DNA from: Oscillospiraceae bacterium
Lineage (GTDB): Bacteria > Bacillota > Clostridia > Oscillospirales > Ruminococcaceae
Assembly: GCA_017465665.1 (NCBI GenBank)
Contig: JAFTVU010000002.1
Location: 93,002-157,001 of the forward strand
Length of the DNA: 64,000 nucleotides
Direction of reading: 5' to 3'
Positions 17,250-24,793 of the stretch are shown here, piece by piece (the first letter of the stretch is position 1; every line of letters begins with the position of its first letter). The notes under the pieces were generated by a model, which was not told where the DNA came from, searched no databases, and saw nothing but the letters and a program-made list of their open reading frames with translations. The translations under genes were made by a program, and so were the position numbers.

Positions 17250-17268
17250 GGGCGACCTGTGGCCGCCC
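17250..17268. repeat. GGGCGACC palindrome, copy 2
   Basis: A 9+1+9 inverted repeat with mismatches, matching the copy at 1376-1394 in its left arm (GGGCGACC). It lies between the metY stop and the ABC-F start. Confidence 0.6.
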
Positions 17269-17294
17269 GTTCATGTTCAGCTGATATTATGCGA

Positions 17295-18560
17295 TCAGAT
17301 CTTAGCGAAAGCCTGCTCGATATCGGCAATGATATCGTCAACGTTCTCCAGACCAACAGAGAAACGGATAAGTCCGCCGTCAATGCCTGCTGCAACCAGC
17401 TGCTCATCGGTAAGCTGACGGTGTGTTGCGGATGCAGGGTGAAGTACACAGGTGCGGATATCAGCTACGTGTACCTCGTTGGAAGCCAGCTTCAGGCTGT
17501 CCATGAACTTAACTGCTGTGGAACGTCCGCCCTTGATGGAGAAAGAGATAACGCCGCTTGTTCCGAGGGGCATGTACTTCTTCGCAAGGGCATTCTGCTT
17601 GGAGGATGCGAGTGCGGGATATGTCACGAACTCTGCCTTGCCGCTCTTTTCGATGTACTCAGCAACCTTGATGGCATTCTCACAGTAGCGCTGCATACGT
17701 ACAGCCAGTGTTTCGAGGCCAAGGTTGAGCAGGAAAGAGCTGTGAGCTGCAGGGTAGCAGCCGAAATCTCTCATAAGCTGCATTCTTGCCTTTACAATGT
17801 AGGGCGCGAATGCGTAATCTCTTGTGTAAACTGTGCCGTGGTAGCTGTCGTCAGGCTCGGTCATGCATGGGAACTTGCCGCTGGTCCAGTCAAACTTGCC
17901 GCTGTCAACGATAACGCCGCCTACCTGTACTGCGTGACCGTCCATGTACTTGGATGTGGAGTGGATAACGATATCAGCACCCCACTCGATAGGTCTGCAC
18001 AGGATAGGAGTAGCAAATGTATTGTCGATGATGAGGGGCACGCCGTGCTCATGAGCTACCTTAGCCCACATCTCGATATCAAGAACTGTGATAGCAGGGT
18101 TTGCGAGAGTTTCGCCGAAAACTGCCTTTGTGTTCTCCTTGAATGCAGCAGCAAGCTGTTCCTCGGTAGCGTCATGCTCTACAAAGATGCATTCGATGCC
18201 CATTCTCTTCAGGGTCACGGCAAACAGGTTGATAGTTCCGCCGTAGATGGAGGAGGATGCAATGAAGCTGTCGCCTGCCTGACAGATGTTCAGGATAGAG
18301 ATAAGGGAAGCTGCCTGTCCGCTGGAGGTGCACATTGCAGCAACGCCGCCCTCAAGTGCTGCGATCTTCTTTTCAACGCAGTCTGTGGTGGGGTTTTCAA
18401 AGCGGGAGTAGATGAGGCTCTTTGTGGGATCATCAAAAACAGCCGCTACATCATCAGTGGAGTCGTATACATAGGTAGTGCTCTGGACGATGGGCATTAC
18501 TCTGGGCTCGCCGTTCTTGGGAGTATAGCCTTCATGCAGGCACTGGGTCTCGATCTTCAT
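17295..18560 (-). CDS. O-acetylhomoserine sulfhydrylase, MetY-type
   Basis: A pyridoxal-phosphate enzyme of the Cys/Met metabolism family, 421 residues, the usual length for O-acetylhomoserine aminocarboxypropyltransferase (family range about 420-430; cystathionine synthases are nearer 380). It would make homocysteine from O-acetylhomoserine and sulfide. Visible motifs are YSRFENPTTD (about 51-60), TSSGQAA (about 78), the PLP-contact IIDNTFATP and the lysine in HSTSKYMDGH (about K204). It ends RFSVGLEN...DIEQAF, as expected. ATG follows AAAGGAA. A promoter with a short triloop hairpin in the leader is upstream. Close relatives can also use O-acetylserine. Confidence 0.9.
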   Translation of the reverse strand: MKIETQCLHEGYTPKNGEPRVMPIVQSTTYVYDSTDDVAAVFDDPTKSLIYSRFENPTTDCVEKKIAALEGGVAAMCTSSGQAASLISILNICQAGDSFIASSSIYGGTINLFAVTLKRMGIECIFVEHDATEEQLAAAFKENTKAVFGETLANPAITVLDIEMWAKVAHEHGVPLIIDNTFATPILCRPIEWGADIVIHSTSKYMDGHAVQVGGVIVDSGKFDWTSGKFPCMTEPDDSYHGTVYTRDYAFAPYIVKARMQLMRDFGCYPAAHSSFLLNLGLETLAVRMQRYCENAIKVAEYIEKSGKAEFVTYPALASSKQNALAKKYMPLGTSGVISFSIKGGRSTAVKFMDSLKLASNEVHVADIRTCVLHPASATHRQLTDEQLVAAGIDGGLIRFSVGLENVDDIIADIEQAFAKI

Positions 18561-18619
18561 AATGTTTATTCCTTTCTTTTATCCGCTTTGCGGAGATGTT
18601 TTTTGTACATACATCCAAT

Positions 18620-18648
18620 AGTATACCATATATTTATAGTTTTTACAA
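18620..18648 (-). promoter_or_regulatory. Promoter of the metY-type gene
   Basis: On the minus strand TTGTAA (18643-18648), a 17-base spacer and TATACT (18620-18625). The transcript leader holds a TCCGC-AAA-GCGGA hairpin near 18583-18595. Confidence 0.65.
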
Positions 18649-18734
18649 GAGGGAATTTGCATCTTATGCGTCAATCACACATTTCAGCCATCGGAATATT
18701 ATGTAATACCGAAGCGTAAACAGGAGGTGATCAT

Positions 18735-18899
18735 ATGCGCAGACCAAACAAGCGCCGCGGCGGAGGTATATGCTGTCTGCTGGCGGTGGCGGCTTTTTTC
18801 GGGGCGGTGATGTGCATTTCGTTCTTTTCTGTCAAGTTCCTGCTGTGCGCTGTGGCGGTGATCTTTATCGTGCTGGGGATTTTCCTTATTAGGCTATGA
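18735..18899 (+). CDS. Small membrane protein, 54 residues, next to spoVM
   Basis: A short gene with a perfect ribosome site (AGGAGGTGA, four bases before ATG). The basic start MRRPNKRRGGG is followed by two hydrophobic stretches (about 12-30 and 33-53), so it is a two-helix membrane protein with positive residues probably inside. I recognise no family. It ends 14 bases before spoVM on the same strand, so the two are probably co-transcribed, which hints at a role in the forespore or spore coat. That link is inference from position. Confidence 0.7.
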   Translation: MRRPNKRRGGGICCLLAVAAFFGAVMCISFFSVKFLLCAVAVIFIVLGIFLIRL

Positions 18900-18913
18900 A
18901 AGGGGAGTACATA

Positions 18914-19003
18914 ATGAAGATAGTCGTAGTTAAGAGCCCGAAGCTGTTCGCAGGTATTTTAAGGCTGATGTTCGGCATCAAGAAGCAGCCTGTGACGGAA
19001 TAA
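18914..19003 (+). CDS. spoVM: Stage V sporulation protein M
   Basis: A 29-residue peptide beginning MKIVVVKSPKLFAGILRLMF and ending KKQPVTE. It matches the SpoVM pattern: an amphipathic helix after MK-(hydrophobic)-K-x-P, with the proline at position 9 and basic residues at the end. In Bacillus, SpoVM lies on the forespore surface, senses positive membrane curvature, anchors the coat ATPase SpoIVA and inhibits FtsH; Pro9 is needed for that localisation. The ribosome site AAAGGGGAG is about seven bases upstream. A strong terminator follows the stop. Its presence fits the spoIIIA operon 3 kb away. Confidence 0.85.
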   Translation: MKIVVVKSPKLFAGILRLMFGIKKQPVTE

Positions 19004-19008
19004 TGCAA

Positions 19009-19037
19009 GCGGCTGACCTTTTGGGTCAGCCGCAGCT
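19009..19037. terminator. Terminator of spoVM, shared with ridA
   Basis: A 10-bp perfect stem (19009-19018 with 19024-19033, loop TTTTG) followed by AGCTTTA, between the convergent stops of spoVM and ridA. Confidence 0.8.
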
Positions 19038-19043
19038 TTATAT

Positions 19044-19415
19044 TCAAATCTCAGCGATTATCTCAACTTCCACAAGTACGCCTTTGGGCAGATCCAGTCC
19101 GCCTACACAGCTTCGTGCAGGCTTTCCTGTGAAATATTCGGAATAAATTGCGTTGAACGCAGCAAAATCGTTTATATCATGCAGAAAGCAGGTAGTCTTT
19201 ATCACGTTTTCGTAGGTAAGGCCTGCTTCGTTCAGCAGAGCTCCGATATTTTCGCACACCTGTCTTGTCTGGGCTTCAATGCCACCGTCTGCTATCTCTC
19301 CTGTTTCGGGGATGATAGCTATCTGGCCCGAAGCGAACATGAATCCGCCTGCGATCTTTGCCTGACTGTACGGACCTATCGCCGCGGGAGCTTTATCTGT
19401 GCTTATTGTTTTCAT
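19044..19415 (-). CDS. ridA: RidA family enamine/imine deaminase
   Basis: A 123-residue cytoplasmic trimer-forming protein that hydrolyses reactive enamines such as 2-aminoacrylate and 2-aminocrotonate. Family motifs visible are APAAIGPYSQA (about 9-19), ASGQI (about 28-32), the substrate arginine in PARSCVGG (about R101) and the C-terminal VEVEIIAEI. It starts with ATG and lies 12 bases downstream of ilvA on the same strand. The pairing makes sense, because threonine dehydratase releases the very enamine that RidA clears. This is one of the best context-supported calls here. Confidence 0.94.
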   Translation of the reverse strand: MKTISTDKAPAAIGPYSQAKIAGGFMFASGQIAIIPETGEIADGGIEAQTRQVCENIGALLNEAGLTYENVIKTTCFLHDINDFAAFNAIYSEYFTGKPARSCVGGLDLPKGVLVEVEIIAEI

Positions 19416-19427
19416 TAATATACCTCC

Positions 19428-20627
19428 TCAGGATGCAACTATCTTGAAGCCCTTATCGGTAAGAGCCTGCTTGATTTCGTTAAGGTGTTCGAAGTTTCTT
19501 GTTTCCAGCTGTATACGCAGGAAGCAGACGTTGATATCTGAATTAGCATCGGCGCGCTCGTGGTGCACCGCTGTAACATTGCCGCCGAGCTTTGCGATGA
19601 TAGTTGCGACTCCTGTGAGCTGCCCAGGCTTATCCACGAGCTGGATGGTGAGCAGACAGTTCCTGCCTGATTTCACCAGACCTCTGCGGATCACACGGGA
19701 GAGGATGGTAACATCGATATTTCCGCCCGAAACAAGGCAAACTACCTTTTTCCCCTTGACAGGCACCTTGTTGAACATCACAGCCGCCACGGATACGGCG
19801 CCTGCACCCTCCGCAATGAGCTTCTGCTGTTCGATCAGAGCAAGGATAGCACCTGATATCTCGTCTTCGGTAACGGTCACTATCTCATCAACGTATTCCT
19901 TTACCAGTTCAAACGTATTTGTGCCGGGTTCTTTCACGGCGATGCCGTCTGCAATGGTGGATACGGCTTCAAGACGCTGTATTTTGCCGTCTGCGATGGA
20001 GTTTGCCATGCTTGGCGCGCCTGCCGCCTGTACTCCGTAAACCTTTATTTTGGGGTTGAGCTGCTTGATGGCGTATGCAACTCCGCTGATAAGGCCGCCT
20101 CCGCCGATGGGTACTACCACTGCGTCCATATCGGGCAGCTGATCCAGCAGCTCCAGACCGATAGTGCCCTGACCTGCAATGACGTTTTCATCATCAAACG
20201 GATGGATGAATGTGTAGCCCTTTTCGTCACGAAGCTCCAGCGCTTTTTTGTATGCGTCATCGTATACGCCCTCAACAAGGCAGACCTCTGCGCCGTAGGC
20301 TTTGGTTGCCTCAACCTTTGAGATGGGCGCGCCATCGGGCAGACAGATCAGTGATCTTATTCCTGCCTTGGTAGCGGCAAGAGCCACGCCCTGTGCGTGA
20401 TTTCCCGCAGAGCAGGCGATAACTCCCTTTGCTTTTTCCTCCTCGGACAGCTGGGATATCTTGTAGTATGCGCCTCTGACCTTGAAAGAGCCTGTCACCT
20501 GAAGATTTTCCGTTTTGAGATATACATCTGCATCGGGATTGATCTTGGGGGCCTTGATGAGGTCTGTTGTGCGGATGACTTCTTTGAGTGTGTGTGAAGC
20601 CTTGTAGATCTTGTCGAGTGTGAGCAT
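19428..20627 (-). CDS. ilvA: Threonine ammonia-lyase (threonine dehydratase)
   Basis: A pyridoxal-phosphate enzyme that turns threonine into 2-oxobutanoate and ammonia, the entry to isoleucine synthesis. It has 399 residues: the catalytic domain (about 1-310) with the PLP lysine in GSFKVRGA (about K49), SAGNHAQG (about 94-101) and the glycine-rich phosphate loop PIGGGGLISG (about 177-186), then one ACT domain (about 325-399). The single ACT domain marks the shorter, TdcB-like form common in Firmicutes. ATG follows AGGAGG. A leader with a near-perfect promoter and an attenuator-like terminator suggests amino-acid-dependent control. Confidence 0.94.
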   Translation of the reverse strand: MLTLDKIYKASHTLKEVIRTTDLIKAPKINPDADVYLKTENLQVTGSFKVRGAYYKISQLSEEEKAKGVIACSAGNHAQGVALAATKAGIRSLICLPDGAPISKVEATKAYGAEVCLVEGVYDDAYKKALELRDEKGYTFIHPFDDENVIAGQGTIGLELLDQLPDMDAVVVPIGGGGLISGVAYAIKQLNPKIKVYGVQAAGAPSMANSIADGKIQRLEAVSTIADGIAVKEPGTNTFELVKEYVDEIVTVTEDEISGAILALIEQQKLIAEGAGAVSVAAVMFNKVPVKGKKVVCLVSGGNIDVTILSRVIRRGLVKSGRNCLLTIQLVDKPGQLTGVATIIAKLGGNVTAVHHERADANSDINVCFLRIQLETRNFEHLNEIKQALTDKGFKIVAS

Positions 20628-20675
20628 AAAAAAATCCTCCTTTTAATGTCGTGTGCAGAGGAGGGGTTCAAAAAA

Positions 20676-20703
20676 GCCCTCTTACCTTGAATGGAAAGAG
20701 GGC
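20676..20703 (-). terminator. Attenuator terminator in the ilvA leader
   Basis: An 8-bp stem (20676-20683 with 20696-20703) followed on the minus strand by TTTTTT, 48 bases before the ilvA start. Its place between promoter and gene implies conditional termination. Confidence 0.8.
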
Positions 20704-20930
20704 AATAATACACAAAACTCAGCCTCTGTACATCCAGCAATGCACTTCCCTGTAACGGTGGAAATCCGTACCCTCCTACTTTCACAGATGTGTTTCGGAA
20801 GATCTGCTACGGGTGGATCGTGTGTTCTGTCCTTACTGCCTCGCACCAGACGGCAGCTCTCTGAAAAGGGTGGTGGAACGCACGGCGGTATAACCGCACC
20901 CATCAACGCATTTATCAAGTTTGGTCTACG
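20704..20930 (-). promoter_or_regulatory. T-box-like leader of ilvA-ridA
   Basis: The leader is about 230 bases. Read on the minus strand it begins with a base helix (GGGTG with CACCC) and a distal part, CAGAGAGCTGCC...GGTGCGAGGCAG, much like T-box stem I. A later block with GAAAGTAG, ACGG and CCGTTA (near 20746-20790) is like the T-box stem II region. An intrinsic terminator follows. The hallmark AGGGTGG-ACCGCG antiterminator element is not seen in canonical form; a TGGA lies near 20733. So the class is probable, not proven. An ATC triplet near the stem base could be an isoleucine specifier, but I cannot place the specifier loop. Confidence 0.5.
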
Positions 20931-20935
20931 CTTTA

Positions 20936-20964
20936 ATTATACAACGCTTTAAAGTGATTGTCAA
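20936..20964 (-). promoter_or_regulatory. ilvA promoter
   Basis: On the minus strand TTGACA (20959-20964), exactly 17 bases, then TATAAT (20936-20941): a perfect sigma-A promoter about 310 bases before the coding start. Confidence 0.88.
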
Positions 20965-20983
20965 TAGGTTGAGTGAAATTTTT

Positions 20984-21361
20984 TCAGATTATTTTCCAGA
21001 ATGTCGGAATATGCATATCCCGGAACATTTCTATCTGCGCCTGTGCCCTGTCGCAGGAGGCGTATATCTCCTCGTTGTTATCCTCGGCAAAGGATTGTAT
21101 CTCGGCTATCGAGGAGGTTATCTCCACTGCATGTCCAAGATCGTTTATCAATATGCTGTAGTGCATCATATCATCCCAGATATGAGAAAGCTCCTTTGCT
21201 GCGGTAACGCAAAGCTCAGTTTCTCCTGCGGTGAATGCCTGCTCCACTATATCTACCTGCTCGCTCATGCGTGCTGTGATGTGTATCGTTGCAAGCACGG
21301 ATGCGGTACAGCCTGCCGCCATCACCGAAAGTATGCCAATGCTCACGCCAAGTCTGTTCAT
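20984..21361 (-). CDS. DUF4363 family protein
   Basis: 125 residues with one N-terminal hydrophobic helix (about 5-27), then a long amphipathic helical region rich in Ala, Glu and Ile with conserved-looking LSHIWDDMMHYSILIND. The size and layout match the DUF4363 proteins found beside DUF421 genes in clostridia. Its start overlaps the DUF421 stop by four bases, so both are made together. The function is unknown; the partner family is linked to spores in some Firmicutes. Confidence 0.75.
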   Translation of the reverse strand: MNRLGVSIGILSVMAAGCTASVLATIHITARMSEQVDIVEQAFTAGETELCVTAAKELSHIWDDMMHYSILINDLGHAVEITSSIAEIQSFAEDNNEEIYASCDRAQAQIEMFRDMHIPTFWKII

Positions 21362-22038
21362 GCTTTCTTCGCCGCCTTTCTGATGAGATTGACAGTGCCG
21401 TTCCTGTCCGCTGTCATGAGAAATACCTCCTTTATCGGAACATTCTGCTCATGCAGCTTGCTGTTGAGCCATTTTTCACCAAGTCCGAGACGCATGAGCT
21501 GTTCCTCGTCCTTTACACCGTCACGGATGATTACGGCAGGCGGATCGATGGTAGTGCCGCCGTGCCCTGTATCGGAGCGTGTTGCGTTCTGGCAGTCTTT
21601 TTTCTGCATGAAATGTATCTTTCCGTTGGTCTCGACTATTGCGTAGTGAACCTCGGAAAGATCGAATATCTGCTGCTCGCGCATGGCTTCCACAAGGTCA
21701 TCCACAGTATAGCGCAGACGTTTCATTTCCTGCTGCTGGACAACGCCCTCGGAAATCACCACTCGCGGGCTGCCGATGATAAATCTGCGGAAGCGCGCGG
21801 ATCTGACCATTATCGCAGATACTATGACATCAAGGCTCACCAGTGTGAATATGGGGATGATGCCCATCAGCATCGGCACGGAGGAATCCTCCACAGGCAT
21901 GGAGGCTATGTTGGAGATAAGGATAGTTACCACCAGCTCTGAGGGCTGCAGCTCGCCCAGCTGACGTTTGCCCATCAGCCGCAGCGAAAAGGTGATGATG
22001 ACATAAAGGATACAAGCGCGAATAAGAATGACCGCCAC
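21358..22038 (-). CDS. DUF421 family membrane protein (YetF/YcaP-like)
   Basis: 226 residues. There are three transmembrane helices in the first 80 residues, with the hallmark SLRLMGKRQLGELQPSELVV (about 18-37), then a soluble alpha/beta part with PRVVISEGVV and DLVEAMREQQIFDLSEVHYAIVE. These are standard DUF421 motifs. The start is GTG at 22038, six bases after GAGGT. Both the ribosome site and the start codon lie inside one arm of a long hairpin (22031-22080), which may throttle translation. It lies 63 bases after spoIIIAH, so it may be read through from the spo operon. Confidence 0.85.
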   Translation of the reverse strand: MAVILIRACILYVIITFSLRLMGKRQLGELQPSELVVTILISNIASMPVEDSSVPMLMGIIPIFTLVSLDVIVSAIMVRSARFRRFIIGSPRVVISEGVVQQQEMKRLRYTVDDLVEAMREQQIFDLSEVHYAIVETNGKIHFMQKKDCQNATRSDTGHGGTTIDPPAVIIRDGVKDEEQLMRLGLGEKWLNSKLHEQNVPIKEVFLMTADRNGTVNLIRKAAKKA

Positions 22039-22080
22039 AATAATACCTCTTTTCTGTTAAGCTGAGGTTATTGTGGCGGT
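22031..22080 (-). promoter_or_regulatory. Hairpin covering the DUF421 ribosome site and start
   Basis: On the minus-strand RNA the 5' arm (22080-22064) pairs with the 3' arm (22049-22031) over about 16 bp with a two-base bulge. The 3' arm includes the GAGGT ribosome site and the GTG start codon. On the plus strand the same hairpin is followed by TTTTTTC and would look like a terminator, but no plus-strand gene ends here. Confidence 0.65.
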
Positions 22081-22101
22081 TTTTTCGCGGAATATTCTGT
22101 T

Positions 22102-22641
22102 TTAATTGATCTCAACGATAGTGATGCCGTCGCTGCTGACTTCGTATTCGGAAAGGAGCGTGCTCTTGATCTTAGCTGCCTGTACTGCGTCCAGCCCCTC
22201 GGTCTTTACGATGATGTTTGCACTGTTATCGCTGAGATAGCAAAGCGCGTCTTCAAAGCCCTGTGCCTTTAACAGGGATTCGATGGTGTTCTCGCTTTCA
22301 ATGAGTGAGCTTAGCTGCAATGCATCGTTTGCTACCATACCGAGCTCGTCTGTGGTGAGATCTCCGCCCTGATACATGGAAGCAAGCACCTCTGCAGCTT
22401 CATCGCGGCTTGCCTGCTTGTCAAGCCTTGCCTGGGCAAAATAAGAATCTGTAGAAGATGTATCGGATACCAGCTCTGCCTCGCCGTAGTTCGTGGAGGA
22501 TACCTCCTTTGCAGGCTCGGTGATGTCCTGCTTTGCGGAGCTGTTCACGAAATAATTCACTGTTACCGCCGCGCCCAGCAGTACGGTAAGTCCTGCGATG
22601 GCAAGCTGCTTTTTGCCGATGATGAGATTGAGTCTTTTCAT
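22102..22641 (-). CDS. spoIIIAH: Stage III sporulation protein AH
   Basis: The mother-cell half of the SpoIIIAH-SpoIIQ channel that joins mother cell and forespore. About 179 residues: a short basic N-terminus, one transmembrane helix (about 10-32) and an extracytoplasmic domain ending in a ring-building fold (about 90-179) with VKTEGLDAVQAAKIKSTLL and DGITIVEI. ATG at 22641 is chosen because AAAGGAA lies before it. It is last of eight spoIIIA genes in the order AA to AH. SpoIIQ itself is not in this window. Confidence 0.92.
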   Translation of the reverse strand: MKRLNLIIGKKQLAIAGLTVLLGAAVTVNYFVNSSAKQDITEPAKEVSSTNYGEAELVSDTSSTDSYFAQARLDKQASRDEAAEVLASMYQGGDLTTDELGMVANDALQLSSLIESENTIESLLKAQGFEDALCYLSDNSANIIVKTEGLDAVQAAKIKSTLLSEYEVSSDGITIVEIN

Positions 22642-22657
22642 GATATATTCCTTTCTG

Positions 22658-23185
22658 TCAATATGTAACATATATTCTTGATGAACTGATATTCAGTACG
22701 CCCGATACCGTATTCACCACCTTTTCCTTAATGGATGGATCCTCTGCACCGCCGCATACTACGGCCACTCCTCGTACTTTCGGGAGTATGGTGCTCTGCT
22801 CCAGTGCATTCTTGCTGCTTCCGCTGCCTACCAGCACGACTGAGGTCTCGCTGTCTCCGCTGTAGGCTGAGCTGCCCTCTCCTGAGGTTTCGGATGAGCC
22901 GTTTCTGCTGTCGCGGGCGTATACCCGTTCAGAGGTGCTGTCCAGCGTGACCATCACGTCGGGCGCAGTAACTCCGTTTATTCCGCTGAGCAGGTGCTCC
23001 AGCCTTTGTTCAAGCTCACGCTCGATGGCGGCGGTGTTCTCGGTCGGGGGGCCGCTCTGCTCTTTTTGCGGCGTGAGCGTGCTCAGGAACAGCAGCAATA
23101 TCACTATGATCCCTGCCGCGACTATTATGTTTCTGGTTCTTTTCCCTGACAGCAGTCCCTTGCAGTCAGCTATCTTCAGCTGCAT
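22658..23185 (-). CDS. spoIIIAG: Stage III sporulation protein AG
   Basis: 175 residues, one transmembrane helix (about 18-36) and an outer domain of the ring-building type. In Bacillus this protein forms a large ring in the feeding channel. Visible are a family-like ELEQRLEHLLSGINGV, a serine/glycine-rich insertion (about 90-115) and a conserved C-terminal block with RGVAVVCGGAEDP. It sits between AH and AF with small gaps, as in other sporulating Firmicutes. Confidence 0.93.
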   Translation of the reverse strand: MQLKIADCKGLLSGKRTRNIIVAAGIIVILLLFLSTLTPQKEQSGPPTENTAAIERELEQRLEHLLSGINGVTAPDVMVTLDSTSERVYARDSRNGSSETSGEGSSAYSGDSETSVVLVGSGSSKNALEQSTILPKVRGVAVVCGGAEDPSIKEKVVNTVSGVLNISSSRIYVTY

Positions 23186-23192
23186 TTTGACT

Positions 23193-23660
23193 TCACCTCT
23201 TTATTTCGGTCTTGAGCTCTATTTCCTGAGGGAGTATTTCGGAAAGCAGTTCGGACGCTCTTTGCGAATCTGCTTCTTTGCCCTCGGGAAATACGAGCTT
23301 CACCTGTGTAATAGATATGCTGTACAGCCCTGAAATATTAACGTTTATGTGGATTTGTTCAGGAAAGATATCATTTTGGCTCAGTACGGCGGATATCTCA
23401 TTCTTCATATCCGTGCATATCTTCTTTTGCAGAGATCTGTTCACATCTCCTGAAAATCCGATATAGTCGGTATCTCCGCTTATGTTGTACTGATCCGTAT
23501 CCGGAGAAAGCTCTGCGCCTGTAACAGCATTGATCGTCACCAGTACGAATACGCAGGCTATCAGCAGAGATATCTGCTTTGTGAATTTGCTTTCGGGCAC
23601 GAGCAGACGGAACAAAGCGGCTGCTATTGCTGCCATGCAGACGGTGGTGAGAAATTCCAT
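23193..23660 (-). CDS. spoIIIAF: Stage III sporulation protein AF
   Basis: 155 residues with two N-terminal membrane helices (about 4-20 and 28-46) and an outer domain. The opening MEFLTTVCMAAIAAALFRLLVP and the pattern PESKFTKQISLL are like SpoIIIAF. It is 10 bases downstream of spoIIIAE and eight bases upstream of spoIIIAG. It is assigned mainly by operon position and topology, since AF is one of the less conserved members. Confidence 0.88.
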   Translation of the reverse strand: MEFLTTVCMAAIAAALFRLLVPESKFTKQISLLIACVFVLVTINAVTGAELSPDTDQYNISGDTDYIGFSGDVNRSLQKKICTDMKNEISAVLSQNDIFPEQIHINVNISGLYSISITQVKLVFPEGKEADSQRASELLSEILPQEIELKTEIKR

Positions 23661-23670
23661 GCTGCACCTC

Positions 23671-24783
23671 CTAAGCTGTGCCGTTGCCTATGGCGAGCAG
23701 TATAACTGCGGCTATCGTATTCAGCAGCAGAAAGCACACTATCACCGCCTGGATTATCGACATGACCGCGCCGCAGCTCTTCAGCAGAGAAGATAGCTCG
23801 CTGACGCCGAAAACATCGCTGAGAGTTTCAGCCGCAGTGAGCGACAGGCGGTAGCAGGCAACGTTGATAAGCGTGGGAAGAACGATGATCGCCGCAGCAA
23901 GCATACCGTATGTGCCTACGCTGCTTCGGATGAGCGAAAGGCTGCTGTGCACTGTGCCTACGGCATCTGAGATAGTTCCGCCTACTATAGGAACTCCTGA
24001 GGATACCGCGAATTTTGCGGTGCGGATAAGCACGTTATCGGCAGAACTTGTAACGAATGTCTGGAGCGAGAGTATGCTCATGAATACCGTCATAAGCAGC
24101 CCGAGCACCCATGTCACTATCTTTTTTACGAATTCTCCGAGCTTGCCAAGATTGAGCTGTGGATGTATCGCGCCTGTTATTGAAAGCCCCATCACAGCTC
24201 CGCAAAGGGGAGCAAGGAAGTTTACGGCAAGCTGAGAAAACAACTGCGTTGCGGCAAGTGTGACAGAGTTTATCACAGAGGCGGAGGCTGTTCGTCCCAT
24301 CACCGAGAGCACTCCCGCAAAAAGCGGAATAAACGTGGTGATGAAGACCGATGCGGAGCTGAGCAGCTCCAGCGTATCGGTCAGCACGTCTGATACCGCT
24401 GCCACAGTCATTCCTGCGCCTGCAAGAACACCGACTGTGGTGAACAATGAGCTGAGCTTGTCCGAACCATCGGAAACTCCCGCTGAAAGTCCGCATAGCA
24501 GTATCACGCCGCACAGTGCGGTCAGCAGCCGCAGCGGCCCTCCGATATTATCAAATATCATCTGCTTCAGCAGATCCAGTGCGCCTGAAAATGATAGTTG
24601 CGTTACTCCGTTGTTGTCAGGTGTTATGCCGCTACCGTCAAGTATCTCGGCAGCTTCGGGAGGAACTGCCTGCTCCAGCCGTTCTTTTCCGTAATCATAT
24701 ATCTCGGCTGTTTCGGCACGGGCTGATATCCCGACAGAAAACAGCAGTATGATGGCGAGGAGCATAGTTAATATCTTGTGCAT
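23671..24783 (-). CDS. spoIIIAE: Stage III sporulation protein AE
   Basis: 370 residues (about 400 in Bacillus). A cleavable signal (SVGISARAE, about 16-24) is followed by about seven or eight hydrophobic segments. The conserved stretch VSSGVPIVGGTISDAVGTV and the preceding KIVTWVLGLLMTVFMSILSLQ are family hallmarks. It is the polytopic membrane core of the SpoIIIA complex in the mother-cell membrane. ATG is 11 bases past the AD stop. Confidence 0.93.
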   Translation of the reverse strand: MHKILTMLLAIILLFSVGISARAETAEIYDYGKERLEQAVPPEAAEILDGSGITPDNNGVTQLSFSGALDLLKQMIFDNIGGPLRLLTALCGVILLCGLSAGVSDGSDKLSSLFTTVGVLAGAGMTVAAVSDVLTDTLELLSSASVFITTFIPLFAGVLSVMGRTASASVINSVTLAATQLFSQLAVNFLAPLCGAVMGLSITGAIHPQLNLGKLGEFVKKIVTWVLGLLMTVFMSILSLQTFVTSSADNVLIRTAKFAVSSGVPIVGGTISDAVGTVHSSLSLIRSSVGTYGMLAAAIIVLPTLINVACYRLSLTAAETLSDVFGVSELSSLLKSCGAVMSIIQAVIVCFLLLNTIAAVILLAIGNGTA

Positions 24784-24793
24784 TTTTTCGTCC

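Noticed and set aside
20715-20740. GGCTGAG in the ilvA leader as a thiamine riboswitch
   Set aside because: The other conserved thiamine-riboswitch blocks are absent and no thiamine gene follows.
20865-20890. AAGGGTGGTGGAACGCACGG on the plus strand as a T-box core
   Set aside because: It is on the wrong strand for ilvA, with no downstream plus-strand gene; it is the complement of the leader's stem base.
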